A DNA stretch of 64,000 nt from Bacteroidota bacterium (GTDB taxonomy: Bacteria > Bacteroidota > Ignavibacteria > Palsa-1295), in the NCBI GenBank assembly GCA_018266755.1, contig JAFDZW010000005.1:1315963-1379962 (forward strand), in the 5' to 3' direction. Shown in pieces: positions 54,286 to 63,669 of the stretch. Numbering within the stretch: position 1 is the stretch's first letter; every line of letters begins with the position of its first letter. Below the pieces are notes generated by a model. It was given only the letters and a program-made list of their open reading frames with translations. It was not told the origin of the DNA and did not search any database. A program made the position numbers and the translations under genes.

Positions 54286-54938
54286 GGATGTGCGAACGGA
54301 GCCGGTACTCTTCGTTTTTACCGGACTTTTTCGGTGGTCTTCGTGTTACATCATCGTTATACCGAAAGAAGAGTTTCGTTGTAACACATTGATTTTATTA
54401 AAATAAGCCTGCTGCTTTCCGACCCGTGGGCTGTTCGTGCGTAGAGTTCAGCACACAGCATCCACAGGGGGCGAAAGAGAAGTTAGGGTTTTGAGGACTG
54501 CGGTACCACGATTCGATTTCGACCGTACCGCGCCGGAGATTTCCGTCCTGAATTCGTTATTGTGTACGTGTTGTTGCCCATCGTGATCGCTGCAGTAGTT
54601 CTCGGAGCCCTCCGAGCGGTCGCTGCCATCACTGTTACCACGCCTCTGCCTGCACCCGTTGCACCGAACGCCCCTGCGTCCGGATACCGGAGCGCGTCCG
54701 CACGTACCGACGAACGCGAGTTCATACTCCATTCCAGGACTACACCGCGAACATTGAGTTCCGCTTTCCGTTACCGACGGCGAAGCAGATGCGGCGACGC
54801 TCCTCCTCGAACCTGAATCCCCCCGGTACTTCTTCCACAGCAGGAATCGTGCTCACATACGCTATGGCGTTGTGATGCTCGCTCGTCTCGACGTTCGTGA
54901 CGCGCAGCACACCATGCCGTACGTGAACCGTTACTGTT
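54286..54938. other. 653-bp gap before RNase G with unresolved small ORFs
   Basis: No gene is firmly supported. Two overlapping candidates exist. On the plus strand, GTG 54562 opens an 84-codon frame with an N-terminal hydrophobic helix (LPIVIAAVVLGAL) and a Pro/Ala-rich linker. On the minus strand, GTG 54910 opens a 56-codon frame to 54740 with protein-like composition (FRFEEERRRICFAVGNGKRNSMFAV). They overlap and cannot both be real. Other minus-strand frames at 54448-54732 look like shadows. An A/T-rich patch at 54388-54407 (TTGATTTTATTAAAATAAG) could be a promoter or a fold-back. Confidence 0.3.
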
Positions 54939-57056
54939 ATGGTACATTTTCGTAAAGAGATCATTATCAATGCGCGCAACGAGAACGAGGTCCGCATTGC
55001 CATCACCGAACAGGGCCGACTCGTCGAGCTGTTCGTCGAGAATCCCGAGACTGTCCGCCACGTCGGCGAGATCTGGATGGGAAAGGTGGCAAAGGTTATC
55101 CCCGGCATGAACGCCGCATTCATCGATCTCGGACTCACACAAGACGCATTCCTCCACTTCTCCGATGTCGGCAATTCGTATGACGGCTCGATGTCGCTGC
55201 TCTCGAGCGAAGGCGCCGATATGCGCGACGACGATGACGAGTCGGAGGACGACGAATACGATGACGACGAAGAAGGGCCGCTGACCCCGCACGTCCGTGA
55301 GGCTCGCCCCGCACCGAAGGTCAGCCGCGCTCCGCGCAAGCCCTTCACGACGCTCGAAGTCCAGAACGTGGACATGACGCCGGGCCAGAATATCATGGTG
55401 CAGGTCACGCGCGAGGCATTTGCAAACAAGGGCGTCCGCGTCACAAGCCGTATTTCGCTTCCCGGTCGTTTCCTCGTGCTCGTTCCGTTCGAGCCGGGGA
55501 TCGGTATCAGCAAGAAGGTCGCGTCGGTACGCGAACGCCGCCGCCTGCGCCGGATCATCCGTGCGCTCAAGCCGCGCGAGATGGGCGTGATCATCCGCAC
55601 GGTTGCAGAGAACAAGGAAGAATCTGCACTGCGCGAGGACATCGAGAAGCTGCTTTCCCAATGGCGCGAGATCGAGAAGAAGATCAAGGAAAAGACGCCG
55701 CCGATGATTTTGTATCAGGAATCGAACATCACGACCACCGTGCTGCGCGATCTCTTCTCGAACGATATTACCCGTATCGTCGTCGACGACAAGAAGATGT
55801 ATCAGGAGGTGCTCGACTATATTCAATGGTCTGCGCCGAACCTGGCCGGTGTGGTCGAACCATACAAAGGAAACGCTCCGCTCTTCGAACAAAAAGGCAT
55901 CGAGCAGGAAATCGAAGGCCTCATGAGCAAGAAGGTCCCGCTGCCGAGCGGCGGATATCTGTTCATCGAAAAGACGGAAGCGATGGTCGTCATCGACGTC
56001 AACTCGGGCCGATACGCCGCACGACGAGAGCAAGAACTGAACTCGCTGAAGACCAATCTTGAAGCTGCTCGCGAAGCCGCGCGGCAATTACGACTGCGCG
56101 ATATCGGCGGCATCATCGTTATCGACTTCATCGACATGCTCGATGATCGTAACAACAAGAAAGTGTATGACGAGATGAAGAAGGAGCTTCGCCGCGACCG
56201 GGCGAAGTCGAGCGTGTTGCCGCTGACCGATTTCGGTCTGATGCAGATCACGCGTCAGCGCGTGCGTCAGGCCATCGGCGATACACTGAGCGATCAGTGT
56301 CCCGCCTGCGGCGGCACCGGACTTGTCGTCGGCGCTTCGACAGTCATGCACCAGATCGAACGCTGGCTCGACCGCTACTCGACCGAGAGCGACCGCGCCC
56401 CGCTCGTATTGCGTGTGCATCCGACGGTACACGAAGAGTTGAATACCGGCTTCATCTCGAAGCTTCGTAAACTGGCCTGGAAATTCAAAGTCCGGCTGAA
56501 GTCGCGTCTCGACGACGAGATGCGCGCCGACGAATACAAATTCTCTCGCGCATCCGATAACAAGGATATCACCAACCAGTATATCGGACCTCGCCCGGAT
56601 TCTCCGGCCGACACCGAAGAGTCGACACCGACCTCACCGGCAACACCGAAACGTCGTGACCGCCGTGAGGGCGATCGCCGCGGAAACGGACGCGGCGGCG
56701 ATCGTCGCCGTGACAGCGGCGGACGCCGTCCCGAGGGACGAAGCGATCGCGGCGAAGGACGCCCAGAGCGTCAGGAGCCGCGCGGCGAACGTCCGGAGCG
56801 CGGTTCCCAAGAGCCTCGCGGTGACCGAGGTGAACCCCGTGGTGAGGGTCATGGAGACGGTGCGCGTCGCAGAAACCCACGTCGACGCGGAAGCGGTGGC
56901 GGCGGCAATCGTGGCGAAGGCGGACAAGGCCAGCCGCAACAAGGCGGCGAGAATCGCAACCGCCCGCCACAGCAACGCCGCGAAGATCGAGGCCCGCGCC
57001 TCGAACCAGGCGGCCCGCGACCGATGGACGGCGGTGATCAGCACATGATGGAGTAA
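54939..57056 (+). CDS. rng: Ribonuclease G/E family endoribonuclease with acidic insert and RG-rich tail
   Basis: The 705-aa enzyme cuts single-stranded RNA in decay and rRNA processing. The S1-like domain (VHFRKEIIINARNENEVRIAITEQGRLVELFVE; GKVAKVIPGMNAAFIDLG) is interrupted by a highly acidic loop at about residues 85-110. The catalytic DNase-I-like region has VVIDVNSGRYAARREQE and IIVIDFIDMLDDRNNKKV with the metal Asp residues, and the zinc-link appears as DQCPACGGTG. The last about 150 residues are Arg/Gly/Glu-rich and low complexity, absent from short RNase G. The tail may bind RNA or partners, like the RNase E scaffold. Confidence 0.9.
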   Translation: MVHFRKEIIINARNENEVRIAITEQGRLVELFVENPETVRHVGEIWMGKVAKVIPGMNAAFIDLGLTQDAFLHFSDVGNSYDGSMSLLSSEGADMRDDDDESEDDEYDDDEEGPLTPHVREARPAPKVSRAPRKPFTTLEVQNVDMTPGQNIMVQVTREAFANKGVRVTSRISLPGRFLVLVPFEPGIGISKKVASVRERRRLRRIIRALKPREMGVIIRTVAENKEESALREDIEKLLSQWREIEKKIKEKTPPMILYQESNITTTVLRDLFSNDITRIVVDDKKMYQEVLDYIQWSAPNLAGVVEPYKGNAPLFEQKGIEQEIEGLMSKKVPLPSGGYLFIEKTEAMVVIDVNSGRYAARREQELNSLKTNLEAAREAARQLRLRDIGGIIVIDFIDMLDDRNNKKVYDEMKKELRRDRAKSSVLPLTDFGLMQITRQRVRQAIGDTLSDQCPACGGTGLVVGASTVMHQIERWLDRYSTESDRAPLVLRVHPTVHEELNTGFISKLRKLAWKFKVRLKSRLDDEMRADEYKFSRASDNKDITNQYIGPRPDSPADTEESTPTSPATPKRRDRREGDRRGNGRGGDRRRDSGGRRPEGRSDRGEGRPERQEPRGERPERGSQEPRGDRGEPRGEGHGDGARRRNPRRRGSGGGGNRGEGGQGQPQQGGENRNRPPQQRREDRGPRLEPGGPRPMDGGDQHMME

Positions 57057-57066
57057 ATGATCGGTG

Positions 57067-57093
57067 CAGAGGGCCCTTGCGGCCCTCTGTTGT
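57067..57093 (+). terminator. Terminator after rng
   Basis: CAGAGGGCC-CTTGC-GGCCCTCTG is a perfect 9-bp stem followed by TTGTTATT. It lies 11 bp after the rng stop and 24 bp before the next gene. Confidence 0.65.
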
Positions 57094-57116
57094 TATTGAA
57101 CTGACCTTTCTACAAC

Positions 57117-57683
57117 GTGAACTCACGTCTCAAAAACGCGCTCTACGTCATTGTCCCGCTGCTGGTGCTCGTCTGGGTGGTGGGGCACGAATTCTTTTGG
57201 CGATACGAATCGCTCGACCTGACCGAGCGTATTCAGCTTGCCGACCATGCAGGCCGACCGTGCACGCTCGTCGTCCGACAAACAAGCAGTACGAAAGTCG
57301 ATACCGCACGTCGCACGTTCGTCGATATGAAACAGGGACTCACGCAATGCAGCATCTGGCTCGAAGGATCGCGTGACACATTCCACACGACGGCGGAAGG
57401 ACGCTACTTTTCGGAGTTTCGTACGCTGAAGATCGCAACCGATTCGTCGCTGCAAGCGATGCTCATCCCAAACTCCGAACACGGGCTTGCTCCGGGTTGG
57501 GGAAGTTTGGTGTACCTGACGCCAACGGATTCGCTTCGCGTGTTGCAGATCATCAACGCGAACATCGGTGATGTTGACAAAGACGGTGCGTTCGAGTTAC
57601 TCGATACGGCCGTACGCTCCTGGACCAAACTCGAACCCGCATCCGGCAAGTGGGTACCGATCACGGTGAAGGTACAGCCGTAG
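57117..57683 (+). CDS. Single-pass membrane protein of unknown function
   Basis: This 188-aa protein starts at GTG 57117. One N-terminal helix (LKNALYVIVPLLVLVWVVGHEFFW) is followed by a soluble, probably periplasmic domain with beta strands and a DVDKDGAFEL calcium-like loop. No family is recognised. A terminator separates it from rng. It converges with the hybrid-kinase gene, 13 bp beyond its stop. Confidence 0.6.
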   Translation: MNSRLKNALYVIVPLLVLVWVVGHEFFWRYESLDLTERIQLADHAGRPCTLVVRQTSSTKVDTARRTFVDMKQGLTQCSIWLEGSRDTFHTTAEGRYFSEFRTLKIATDSSLQAMLIPNSEHGLAPGWGSLVYLTPTDSLRVLQIINANIGDVDKDGAFELLDTAVRSWTKLEPASGKWVPITVKVQP

Positions 57684-57696
57684 CCGACCGCAGCGG

Positions 57697-60591
57697 TCAA
57701 AGACGTATTCGTAATTCCGCGATCGCGCCGTCGCACTCCCGCTCGAGCGCAGCGAAGTCGTTCGAGATCGCATTCACATCTACGCCGTTTCCACACGCCT
57801 GCTCGATGGACTCCGCGAGCGAAGCGCCGTGCGCCATTCCCATGAACTTGAACTGCGGCTTGAGCGCGTGAACTGTGCGCCGGGCGAGATCGAGATCGTT
57901 TGCCGCAAGCGCTGCGCCGATGCGCTGCATCTGCGTCGGTGTGTTCTCGACGAACATGCGAATATATTTGCGCATCTGATCTTCTTCTCCACCGGTGAAT
58001 TCGGTGAGGAATGATAGATCGATGATAGAGAACGAGTTTGGCTCGTGCGAGATAGGTAACTCGGCGGTGGTTGCTCGGCTTCTATTCGAAGGTGCATATA
58101 TCTCCTGGAGCGCACCGAGGAGTTCGCTCCGACGAAACGGCTTCGGTACGTACCCATTCATCCCCGCTGCAAGACAATGGTCAATGTCACCACGGATGAC
58201 ACTGGCAGTCAGTGCGACGATGGGCGTATTCTTTACCGGCCCATCGAGCGAACGGATGCGTCGCGTCGCCTCGATACCGTCCATCTCCGGCATCTGCACA
58301 TCCATCAGGATCACATCGAATCGCGAACGCTGCGACTCGGATAGAGCTTCGGCGCCATTGGTGGCAGTGACGATCTGGGCATCGGGCACGAGGTGATGCA
58401 CGGTGTCGATGAGTACGAGCCGGTTGTATTCATTATCTTCTGCAAGGAGGATCCGAATGCCCGAAAGCGAACGTGGGTCGTAATCAGTTTCTGATGCATT
58501 CTCGACAAGATCTTCCTCGTGACCGATCGCCAGTGGCATCGTGAACGAGAATTTTGAACCAGTGCCGACGGTACTTTCGACCGAGATGTCGCCGCCGGCA
58601 AGTTCGACAAGCGTCTTCGAAATCGACAATCCGAGTCCGGTACCGCCGTATGTACGAGACGTGTGGCTTTCAGCTTGTTTGAACGACTCGAACACCGTCG
58701 AGAGCTTATCGGGCGCAATGCCAATGCCGGTATCGCGCACGCTGAAACGAAGCAACGCTCCGAGCTCGGTGCTTCTGAGCACCGATACACCGATCGTTAC
58801 CGAACCCTTCTGGGTGAACTTAATCGCGTTGCCGACAAGATTGAGAAGGATCTGCGACAATCTCCCCGGATCGCCGACGAGGACGGGCGGGACGTCGGCT
58901 TCGATCTGCGATGTGAGCTGCAACCCCTTCTCTTCGGCTTTGATACGCATGATGTCGGCCACATACGTGATCCGCTCACGCACTCGGAACGGGATACGCT
59001 CGAGCTCCATCTTTCCTTCTTTAAGCTTGGAGAGATCGAGAATATCGTTGATAATTACGAGCAAGTGTTCGCTAGAACGTTTGATGGCGCTCAAGTACTC
59101 GTTTTGCTTTGGCGAATGCTCGGTATCGAGCAGTAGCGACGTCAGGCCCATCACCGCATTCATCGGTGTGCGGATCTCATGGCTCATGTTCGCGAGGAAT
59201 TGCTTCTCATACTGTTCGCTGCGTTCGGCGCGCTCTTTGGCTTCCCGAAGCGAATCGCTCAGGCGTTTCTTGCGTCGGTTGTTGCGCATCAGTACCAAGC
59301 CGAACGCAGCCAACACGATCGTGCCACCGAGCGATGAATACAAGATGGTCTCGCGGTTACGAAGCTCTTTCGCCTGCTCTCCAATCTGCTTTTCTTTCTC
59401 GGCCGTGCGATACCGCGCCTGCATTTCGGTCAGCATACGCGCACGGTCGCTATTGAAGATCGAATCGCGCAGCGATGACCACTCCCTCAAATAACGGTAT
59501 CCTTCCTCATCGTTGCCGATCGCGTGATAATACTCAGCAAGTTCTCGAAGCGCTTGGACAAGATCTCGTCGAGCCCCTCCCTCCCTGCAAACTCGTACCG
59601 CACGATGCAGATAGTACGATGCGCTGTCGTACTGTCGCAACCGTCTGAACAACGCGCCAACACATGCATAACAACGTCCTGCGGCTGCAGTCGTGGAATC
59701 GCCGGTCGCCCGGTGGATTGCGACCGCAGAGCGGTAATAGAAGAGTGCGCTGTCATTGAGCCCCCGGAGTTCGAAGCAACGCGCAATGTTTGCGGTGCTC
59801 CGTTGGAGCATCAGGCCACCGTGCCCCTGCCAGATCGCGACAGCACGCCGAAAGCCCAACTCTGCGCTATCGAGATACGGGCCGTTCTTCGGGTGAAAGA
59901 AGTCCGTGTCGAGGTAGATCAGACCGATGTTATTCTCCATCGCCGCGATCCCGCTCGAGTCGTTGAGCCGATATGACTCTGTCAGGCCAAGCCGCAAATA
60001 GTGTAGGGCGTTGGGATAGTCTTTTTGATCGAAGTACAGTGTGCCGAGACCGTTGTATGCGGCTGGTAACATGTTCTGAAGGTGCGCGGCCTGCACCAGC
60101 TTGAGTACCCGAAAATGCATGTCGACCGACTCGCGGTAATTCCCCTGTTCGTTGTCGTTCCACGCAAGCGCCTGAAGCACTTGCGCCATCGCAGCGGTGT
60201 CCTTGCGACGCTCAGCCGCACGGTAGATCCGATCTGAAATTGCGCGAGCGCTATCGTACTGACCTTTACTAGAGTACCAGTCGATCATAAACTGTTCGAT
60301 CCCATCGATCCGCTGCTGATTCTTCGCGCGGGCAGCATACGTGCGAGCCTGGTCTACGTACCGGAGCGATCGCGGACCATCGACTTCAAAGAACAGTGTA
60401 GCGAGTAACGCATAATGATCCGCGATTGTCGTGTCGTCCTTCAACGAAGGAATGATCCGCAGGAGAGAGTCTGCGACGATCTCGCGTCGGGCCGGAGTGC
60501 GATCGATCTGCGGCAACTGCTGCGCGCGCAGCGCATCGGCGCCGACGACGAGCGCAATTCCGATGCCGAGTATCAGCAGGGTGCGTTGCAT
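57697..60591 (-). CDS. TPR hybrid histidine kinase with receiver and Hpt domains
   Basis: The 964-aa protein has a signal/anchor (LLILGIGIALVVGADALRAQ), an extracytoplasmic TPR region (about 30-400), a transmembrane helix near 415-435, HisKA with the phospho-His in NMSHEIRTPMNAVMG at about 468, HATPase (NAIKF, GTGLGLSISKTLVE), a receiver near 710-830 (LLAEDNEYNRLVL; ILMDVQMPEMDG), and a C-terminal Hpt with H in VHALKPQFKFMG near 907. All steps of a His-Asp-His relay are in one chain. It is the third gene of the operon, immediately after the 826-aa kinase with no spacer. Confidence 0.92.
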   Translation of the reverse strand: MQRTLLILGIGIALVVGADALRAQQLPQIDRTPARREIVADSLLRIIPSLKDDTTIADHYALLATLFFEVDGPRSLRYVDQARTYAARAKNQQRIDGIEQFMIDWYSSKGQYDSARAISDRIYRAAERRKDTAAMAQVLQALAWNDNEQGNYRESVDMHFRVLKLVQAAHLQNMLPAAYNGLGTLYFDQKDYPNALHYLRLGLTESYRLNDSSGIAAMENNIGLIYLDTDFFHPKNGPYLDSAELGFRRAVAIWQGHGGLMLQRSTANIARCFELRGLNDSALFYYRSAVAIHRATGDSTTAAAGRCYACVGALFRRLRQYDSASYYLHRAVRVCREGGARRDLVQALRELAEYYHAIGNDEEGYRYLREWSSLRDSIFNSDRARMLTEMQARYRTAEKEKQIGEQAKELRNRETILYSSLGGTIVLAAFGLVLMRNNRRKKRLSDSLREAKERAERSEQYEKQFLANMSHEIRTPMNAVMGLTSLLLDTEHSPKQNEYLSAIKRSSEHLLVIINDILDLSKLKEGKMELERIPFRVRERITYVADIMRIKAEEKGLQLTSQIEADVPPVLVGDPGRLSQILLNLVGNAIKFTQKGSVTIGVSVLRSTELGALLRFSVRDTGIGIAPDKLSTVFESFKQAESHTSRTYGGTGLGLSISKTLVELAGGDISVESTVGTGSKFSFTMPLAIGHEEDLVENASETDYDPRSLSGIRILLAEDNEYNRLVLIDTVHHLVPDAQIVTATNGAEALSESQRSRFDVILMDVQMPEMDGIEATRRIRSLDGPVKNTPIVALTASVIRGDIDHCLAAGMNGYVPKPFRRSELLGALQEIYAPSNRSRATTAELPISHEPNSFSIIDLSFLTEFTGGEEDQMRKYIRMFVENTPTQMQRIGAALAANDLDLARRTVHALKPQFKFMGMAHGASLAESIEQACGNGVDVNAISNDFAALERECDGAIAELRIRL

Positions 60592-63072
60592 CTATGCCGT
60601 TCGAGACTGGGTAAATCGGGCAAGCGCTTCGAGCAGTTCCTCCCGCTTGAATGGCTTCGGCACATAGGCGTTCATGCCGGCAGCGAGGCATTGCTCAATG
60701 TCGCCTTTGACAATGCTGGCGGTGAGTGCAATGATGGGCACTGCGCGACGTCGCTCCTCAGTAAGCAAGCGAATGCGGCGCGTCGCCTCGAGGCCGTCCA
60801 TCACGGGCATCTGAACGTCCATCAGCACGATGTCGTACGAGCCGGACTCCGCGAGCCGAACGGCTTCGAGACCATTGTCCGCCACATCAATACTCACATT
60901 GCCGATCAGATGTTTGAGCGTATCGACAAGGACAATCTGGTTATACTCGTTATCTTCTGCGAGTAGTACGCGCAACCCGGCTAGCGCAGCAGCGCTGACG
61001 GCCTGCGTCGGTGCGACCGACTCAGCTTCGTCGGTCGCCAGCGGAAATTGCACAGCGAACGAGAAGACCGAGCCTTGGCCGGGAGTACTCTGCACTCGTA
61101 TCGTACTGCCCATCAACTCGACCAGCGTTTTCGAAATCGAGAGTCCGAGCCCCGTCCCCCCGAACTTGCGGGTAATCCCTGCCTCCGCCTGCTTGAACGA
61201 GTCGAAGATCGCCGCCTGCTGCTGCGGTGCGATGCCGATGCCGGTATCGGTGACTGCGAATTCGATCGTAGCTGTATCGTCCGTTCGTTCGAGCAGTCGG
61301 ACCGAGACGCCGACCGAGCCGCGCTCGGTGAACTTGATCGCATTGCCAACGAGATTCAACAGCACCTGTGTCAGTCTGCCCGGATCGGCAAGTACGGCGT
61401 GCGGCAACAGTTCGTCGAGCGTCGCAGCGAGCGCAATGCCTTTATCGGAGGCTTTGTACTGCATTGTCCGGAGCACTTTGCTGACGACATCGCGAAGACG
61501 TGTCGGGACGGCTTCGAGCTCCATCTTCCCTTCGCGCAATTTCGAGACGTCGAGAATGTCGTTGATGATCACGAGCAGATTCTCGGATGACGTCTTCATC
61601 GCTTCGAGGTACTCTCGCTGCTTCGGCGTGGTCTCGGTATCGAGCAGCAGTGTGGTCATTCCGAGCACCGCATTCATCGGCGTGCGGATCTCGTGGCTCA
61701 TGTTCGCCAGAAACTGCTGCTCGTATCGTTCGCTCTCTTCGGCTCTCGCGGTCGCTTGTTCAAGCTCATGATTCGCCCGCTGCTGCTGGCGGTTGGTGCG
61801 GACCATCAACACGACGAATGCAGCGATGACGAGACCAAGCCCAAGTGCGCCATAATTCATCATCCCTTGGGTCCGTAACGCTTCCCCCTGTTCGGCGAGC
61901 TGTTTCTCTTTTTGTGACGACTGATAGAGCCCATCGATATTCGCAAGCATCCGCGCTTTTTCCGCACTGAAGAGTGAATCATGGAGCACACCCGCGCGGT
62001 CAAGCAACTCATACGCCTTGCCGAAGTCGCCCATCGTCGCGTACGCCCCGCTGAGCTGGCTATACACGTTATCGATCACACGACGATTGGTCGTGTTCTT
62101 GAGCATCGCCTCGGTCGCACGCAGGTAGCTCAGTGCACTGTCCATCCGGCCGTTCGAGCGGAAGAGATCCGAGAGCTCGATCATCGCCTGTGCGAGAAAA
62201 CTGATCCGCCCTTCGTCGCCGCATGTACGAAACCCTTCGATCGCACGCCGGTAATAATAGAAGGCGCTGTCCTGCTCGTGCTTGCGATTGAACGCCTGGG
62301 CCAAGAGGAAGTAGCCTTGTGCGTGTTGCTCGCCTGCGGGCAAGCCGGCGACAGCACGCAAGCCGAGACGCGTATAGTAGAGCGCCGAATCCATCGCCGC
62401 AGATTCGGTGATCGAGCTATCAGCGCCGCTCATGAAATAGCCAGCCATGTTCTGTGCGCTGACAGCCATACCGTCCGGATTGTGGATCGCAGAGTACAGT
62501 CGGTACGCTTCGCGCGAGAACCCATGTGCACGAAGATGATCGCCTTGATCGCTGAATACGCAGCTCAGGTCCGTATTCGATTTCCCCATCTGGAATGTAT
62601 CACGGGCGTGGGTACTGAGATCGAGCTCTCTGTAAAAATTCTCCAACGCCTCCTTGAGGTGCCCTTGCTCGAGTTCGATATCGCCGAGCATCCCGTAGCC
62701 GAACGCGCTGACCCGGGCATCACTGTGACGATCGCCAATGTCGATGGCCTTTTGGGCATAGGTCTTGGCCAGATCGTAGTTGCCGGCCAAGTGAGCAGAC
62801 ATCGAGAAATGCACTTCGATCATCCCGAGGCGTCGGCTATCGAGATGTCCGCTGCGCAAGGTACCCAACCGCTCAAGGTCAGACGCAGCGGCTGCAGAAT
62901 CTATGCCGCGTTCGAGGTCGAGCAGTTGCGAGAGAATATCGAACCGGGCCGTATCGGTATTTGCACCGGGGAGCGCACGGCGAAGGCTGTCGATCCGAGG
63001 GTTACGCTGTGCGTGCAGAACCGACGGCAGCACCAGAAGCAGGACAAGTGCGATGCATGGGCGGGCTCGCAT
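60592..63072 (-). CDS. TPR hybrid histidine kinase with receiver domain
   Basis: The 826-aa kinase is paralogous to its neighbour: signal peptide (CIALVLLLVLPSVLHAQ), TPR-like region to about 400, one helix (MNYGALGLGLVIAAFVVLMV), HisKA with H in NMSHEIRTPMNAVLG near residue 457, HATPase, and receiver near 700-820 (LLAEDNEYNQIVLVDTL; IVLMDVQMPVMDG). Unlike the 964-aa protein it lacks the C-terminal Hpt, so it may use that protein's Hpt. Its stop codon and the next gene's ATG abut. It is the second gene of the operon. Confidence 0.92.
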   Translation of the reverse strand: MRARPCIALVLLLVLPSVLHAQRNPRIDSLRRALPGANTDTARFDILSQLLDLERGIDSAAAASDLERLGTLRSGHLDSRRLGMIEVHFSMSAHLAGNYDLAKTYAQKAIDIGDRHSDARVSAFGYGMLGDIELEQGHLKEALENFYRELDLSTHARDTFQMGKSNTDLSCVFSDQGDHLRAHGFSREAYRLYSAIHNPDGMAVSAQNMAGYFMSGADSSITESAAMDSALYYTRLGLRAVAGLPAGEQHAQGYFLLAQAFNRKHEQDSAFYYYRRAIEGFRTCGDEGRISFLAQAMIELSDLFRSNGRMDSALSYLRATEAMLKNTTNRRVIDNVYSQLSGAYATMGDFGKAYELLDRAGVLHDSLFSAEKARMLANIDGLYQSSQKEKQLAEQGEALRTQGMMNYGALGLGLVIAAFVVLMVRTNRQQQRANHELEQATARAEESERYEQQFLANMSHEIRTPMNAVLGMTTLLLDTETTPKQREYLEAMKTSSENLLVIINDILDVSKLREGKMELEAVPTRLRDVVSKVLRTMQYKASDKGIALAATLDELLPHAVLADPGRLTQVLLNLVGNAIKFTERGSVGVSVRLLERTDDTATIEFAVTDTGIGIAPQQQAAIFDSFKQAEAGITRKFGGTGLGLSISKTLVELMGSTIRVQSTPGQGSVFSFAVQFPLATDEAESVAPTQAVSAAALAGLRVLLAEDNEYNQIVLVDTLKHLIGNVSIDVADNGLEAVRLAESGSYDIVLMDVQMPVMDGLEATRRIRLLTEERRRAVPIIALTASIVKGDIEQCLAAGMNAYVPKPFKREELLEALARFTQSRTA

Positions 63073-63094
63073 CTTCCGGGGAAAAAGTGTATCG

Positions 63095-63589
63095 TTAACT
63101 AAAGCGCAGATAGATCATGTAGGCGATCATCAGGAACAGCAGCACCCAAACGACCGTACTCATGGTTTTTTGGAAGCCGTGCGATTTCTTCAGCTCGTTA
63201 TACGAGAGCAAACTGCCGATCGCGAGCTCGAGCTTCTGAAAGGCCGTCTCGTTCTTGACGATGTAATCGCGAGCACCGTACTTGATCGTGTTCGTCGCAA
63301 CTTCCATCCGGTCCTGGCTGCTGAGGAAGATGATGGGCAGTTGCGGGTAGCGCTCGCGAAGCTTCGTCAGCACCTGAATGCCATTCATTGCATCGGCTTT
63401 GACGCTATCGAGCTGGTAATCGAGGATCACCAGATCCGGCGCAAGTGAAAGCGTGGAAAGGGCGTCCTCGCCGGTGTTGTAGATCTCGACCTCCGTGCCG
63501 GGAAATTTCTTCCGTAACATGTCGGCGATCATCTCGCACATGGTCGGGTCGTCGTCAATGGCTACGATGCGAAGGGTAAGCGCGCTCAT
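63095..63589 (-). CDS. Response regulator receiver with C-terminal membrane anchor
   Basis: The 164-aa protein from ATG 63589 is a receiver domain: LRIVAIDDDPTMCEMIADML with the acidic pair, LVILDYQLDS with the phospho-Asp, PIIFLSS and a YIVKNE Lys. Instead of an output domain, the last about 25 residues form one membrane helix (TMSTVVWVLLFLMIAYMIYLRFS), so the receiver is tethered to the membrane by its C-terminus. It heads the operon; the 826-aa kinase follows after 22 bp. A start at 63649 would prepend 20 residues with no receiver match. Confidence 0.85.
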   Translation of the reverse strand: MSALTLRIVAIDDDPTMCEMIADMLRKKFPGTEVEIYNTGEDALSTLSLAPDLVILDYQLDSVKADAMNGIQVLTKLRERYPQLPIIFLSSQDRMEVATNTIKYGARDYIVKNETAFQKLELAIGSLLSYNELKKSHGFQKTMSTVVWVLLFLMIAYMIYLRFS

Positions 63590-63669
63590 AGGAATGAAAA
63601 TGTGACGCCAAGGATAACTCAATTTCGCATTGAAGGTTCCGGGCAGCAAATAGCGGTATTTTTGTCATC

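Noticed and set aside
54771-56087. 438-codon minus-strand frame opposite rng
   Set aside because: Antisense to the clear RNase G gene; no family seen.
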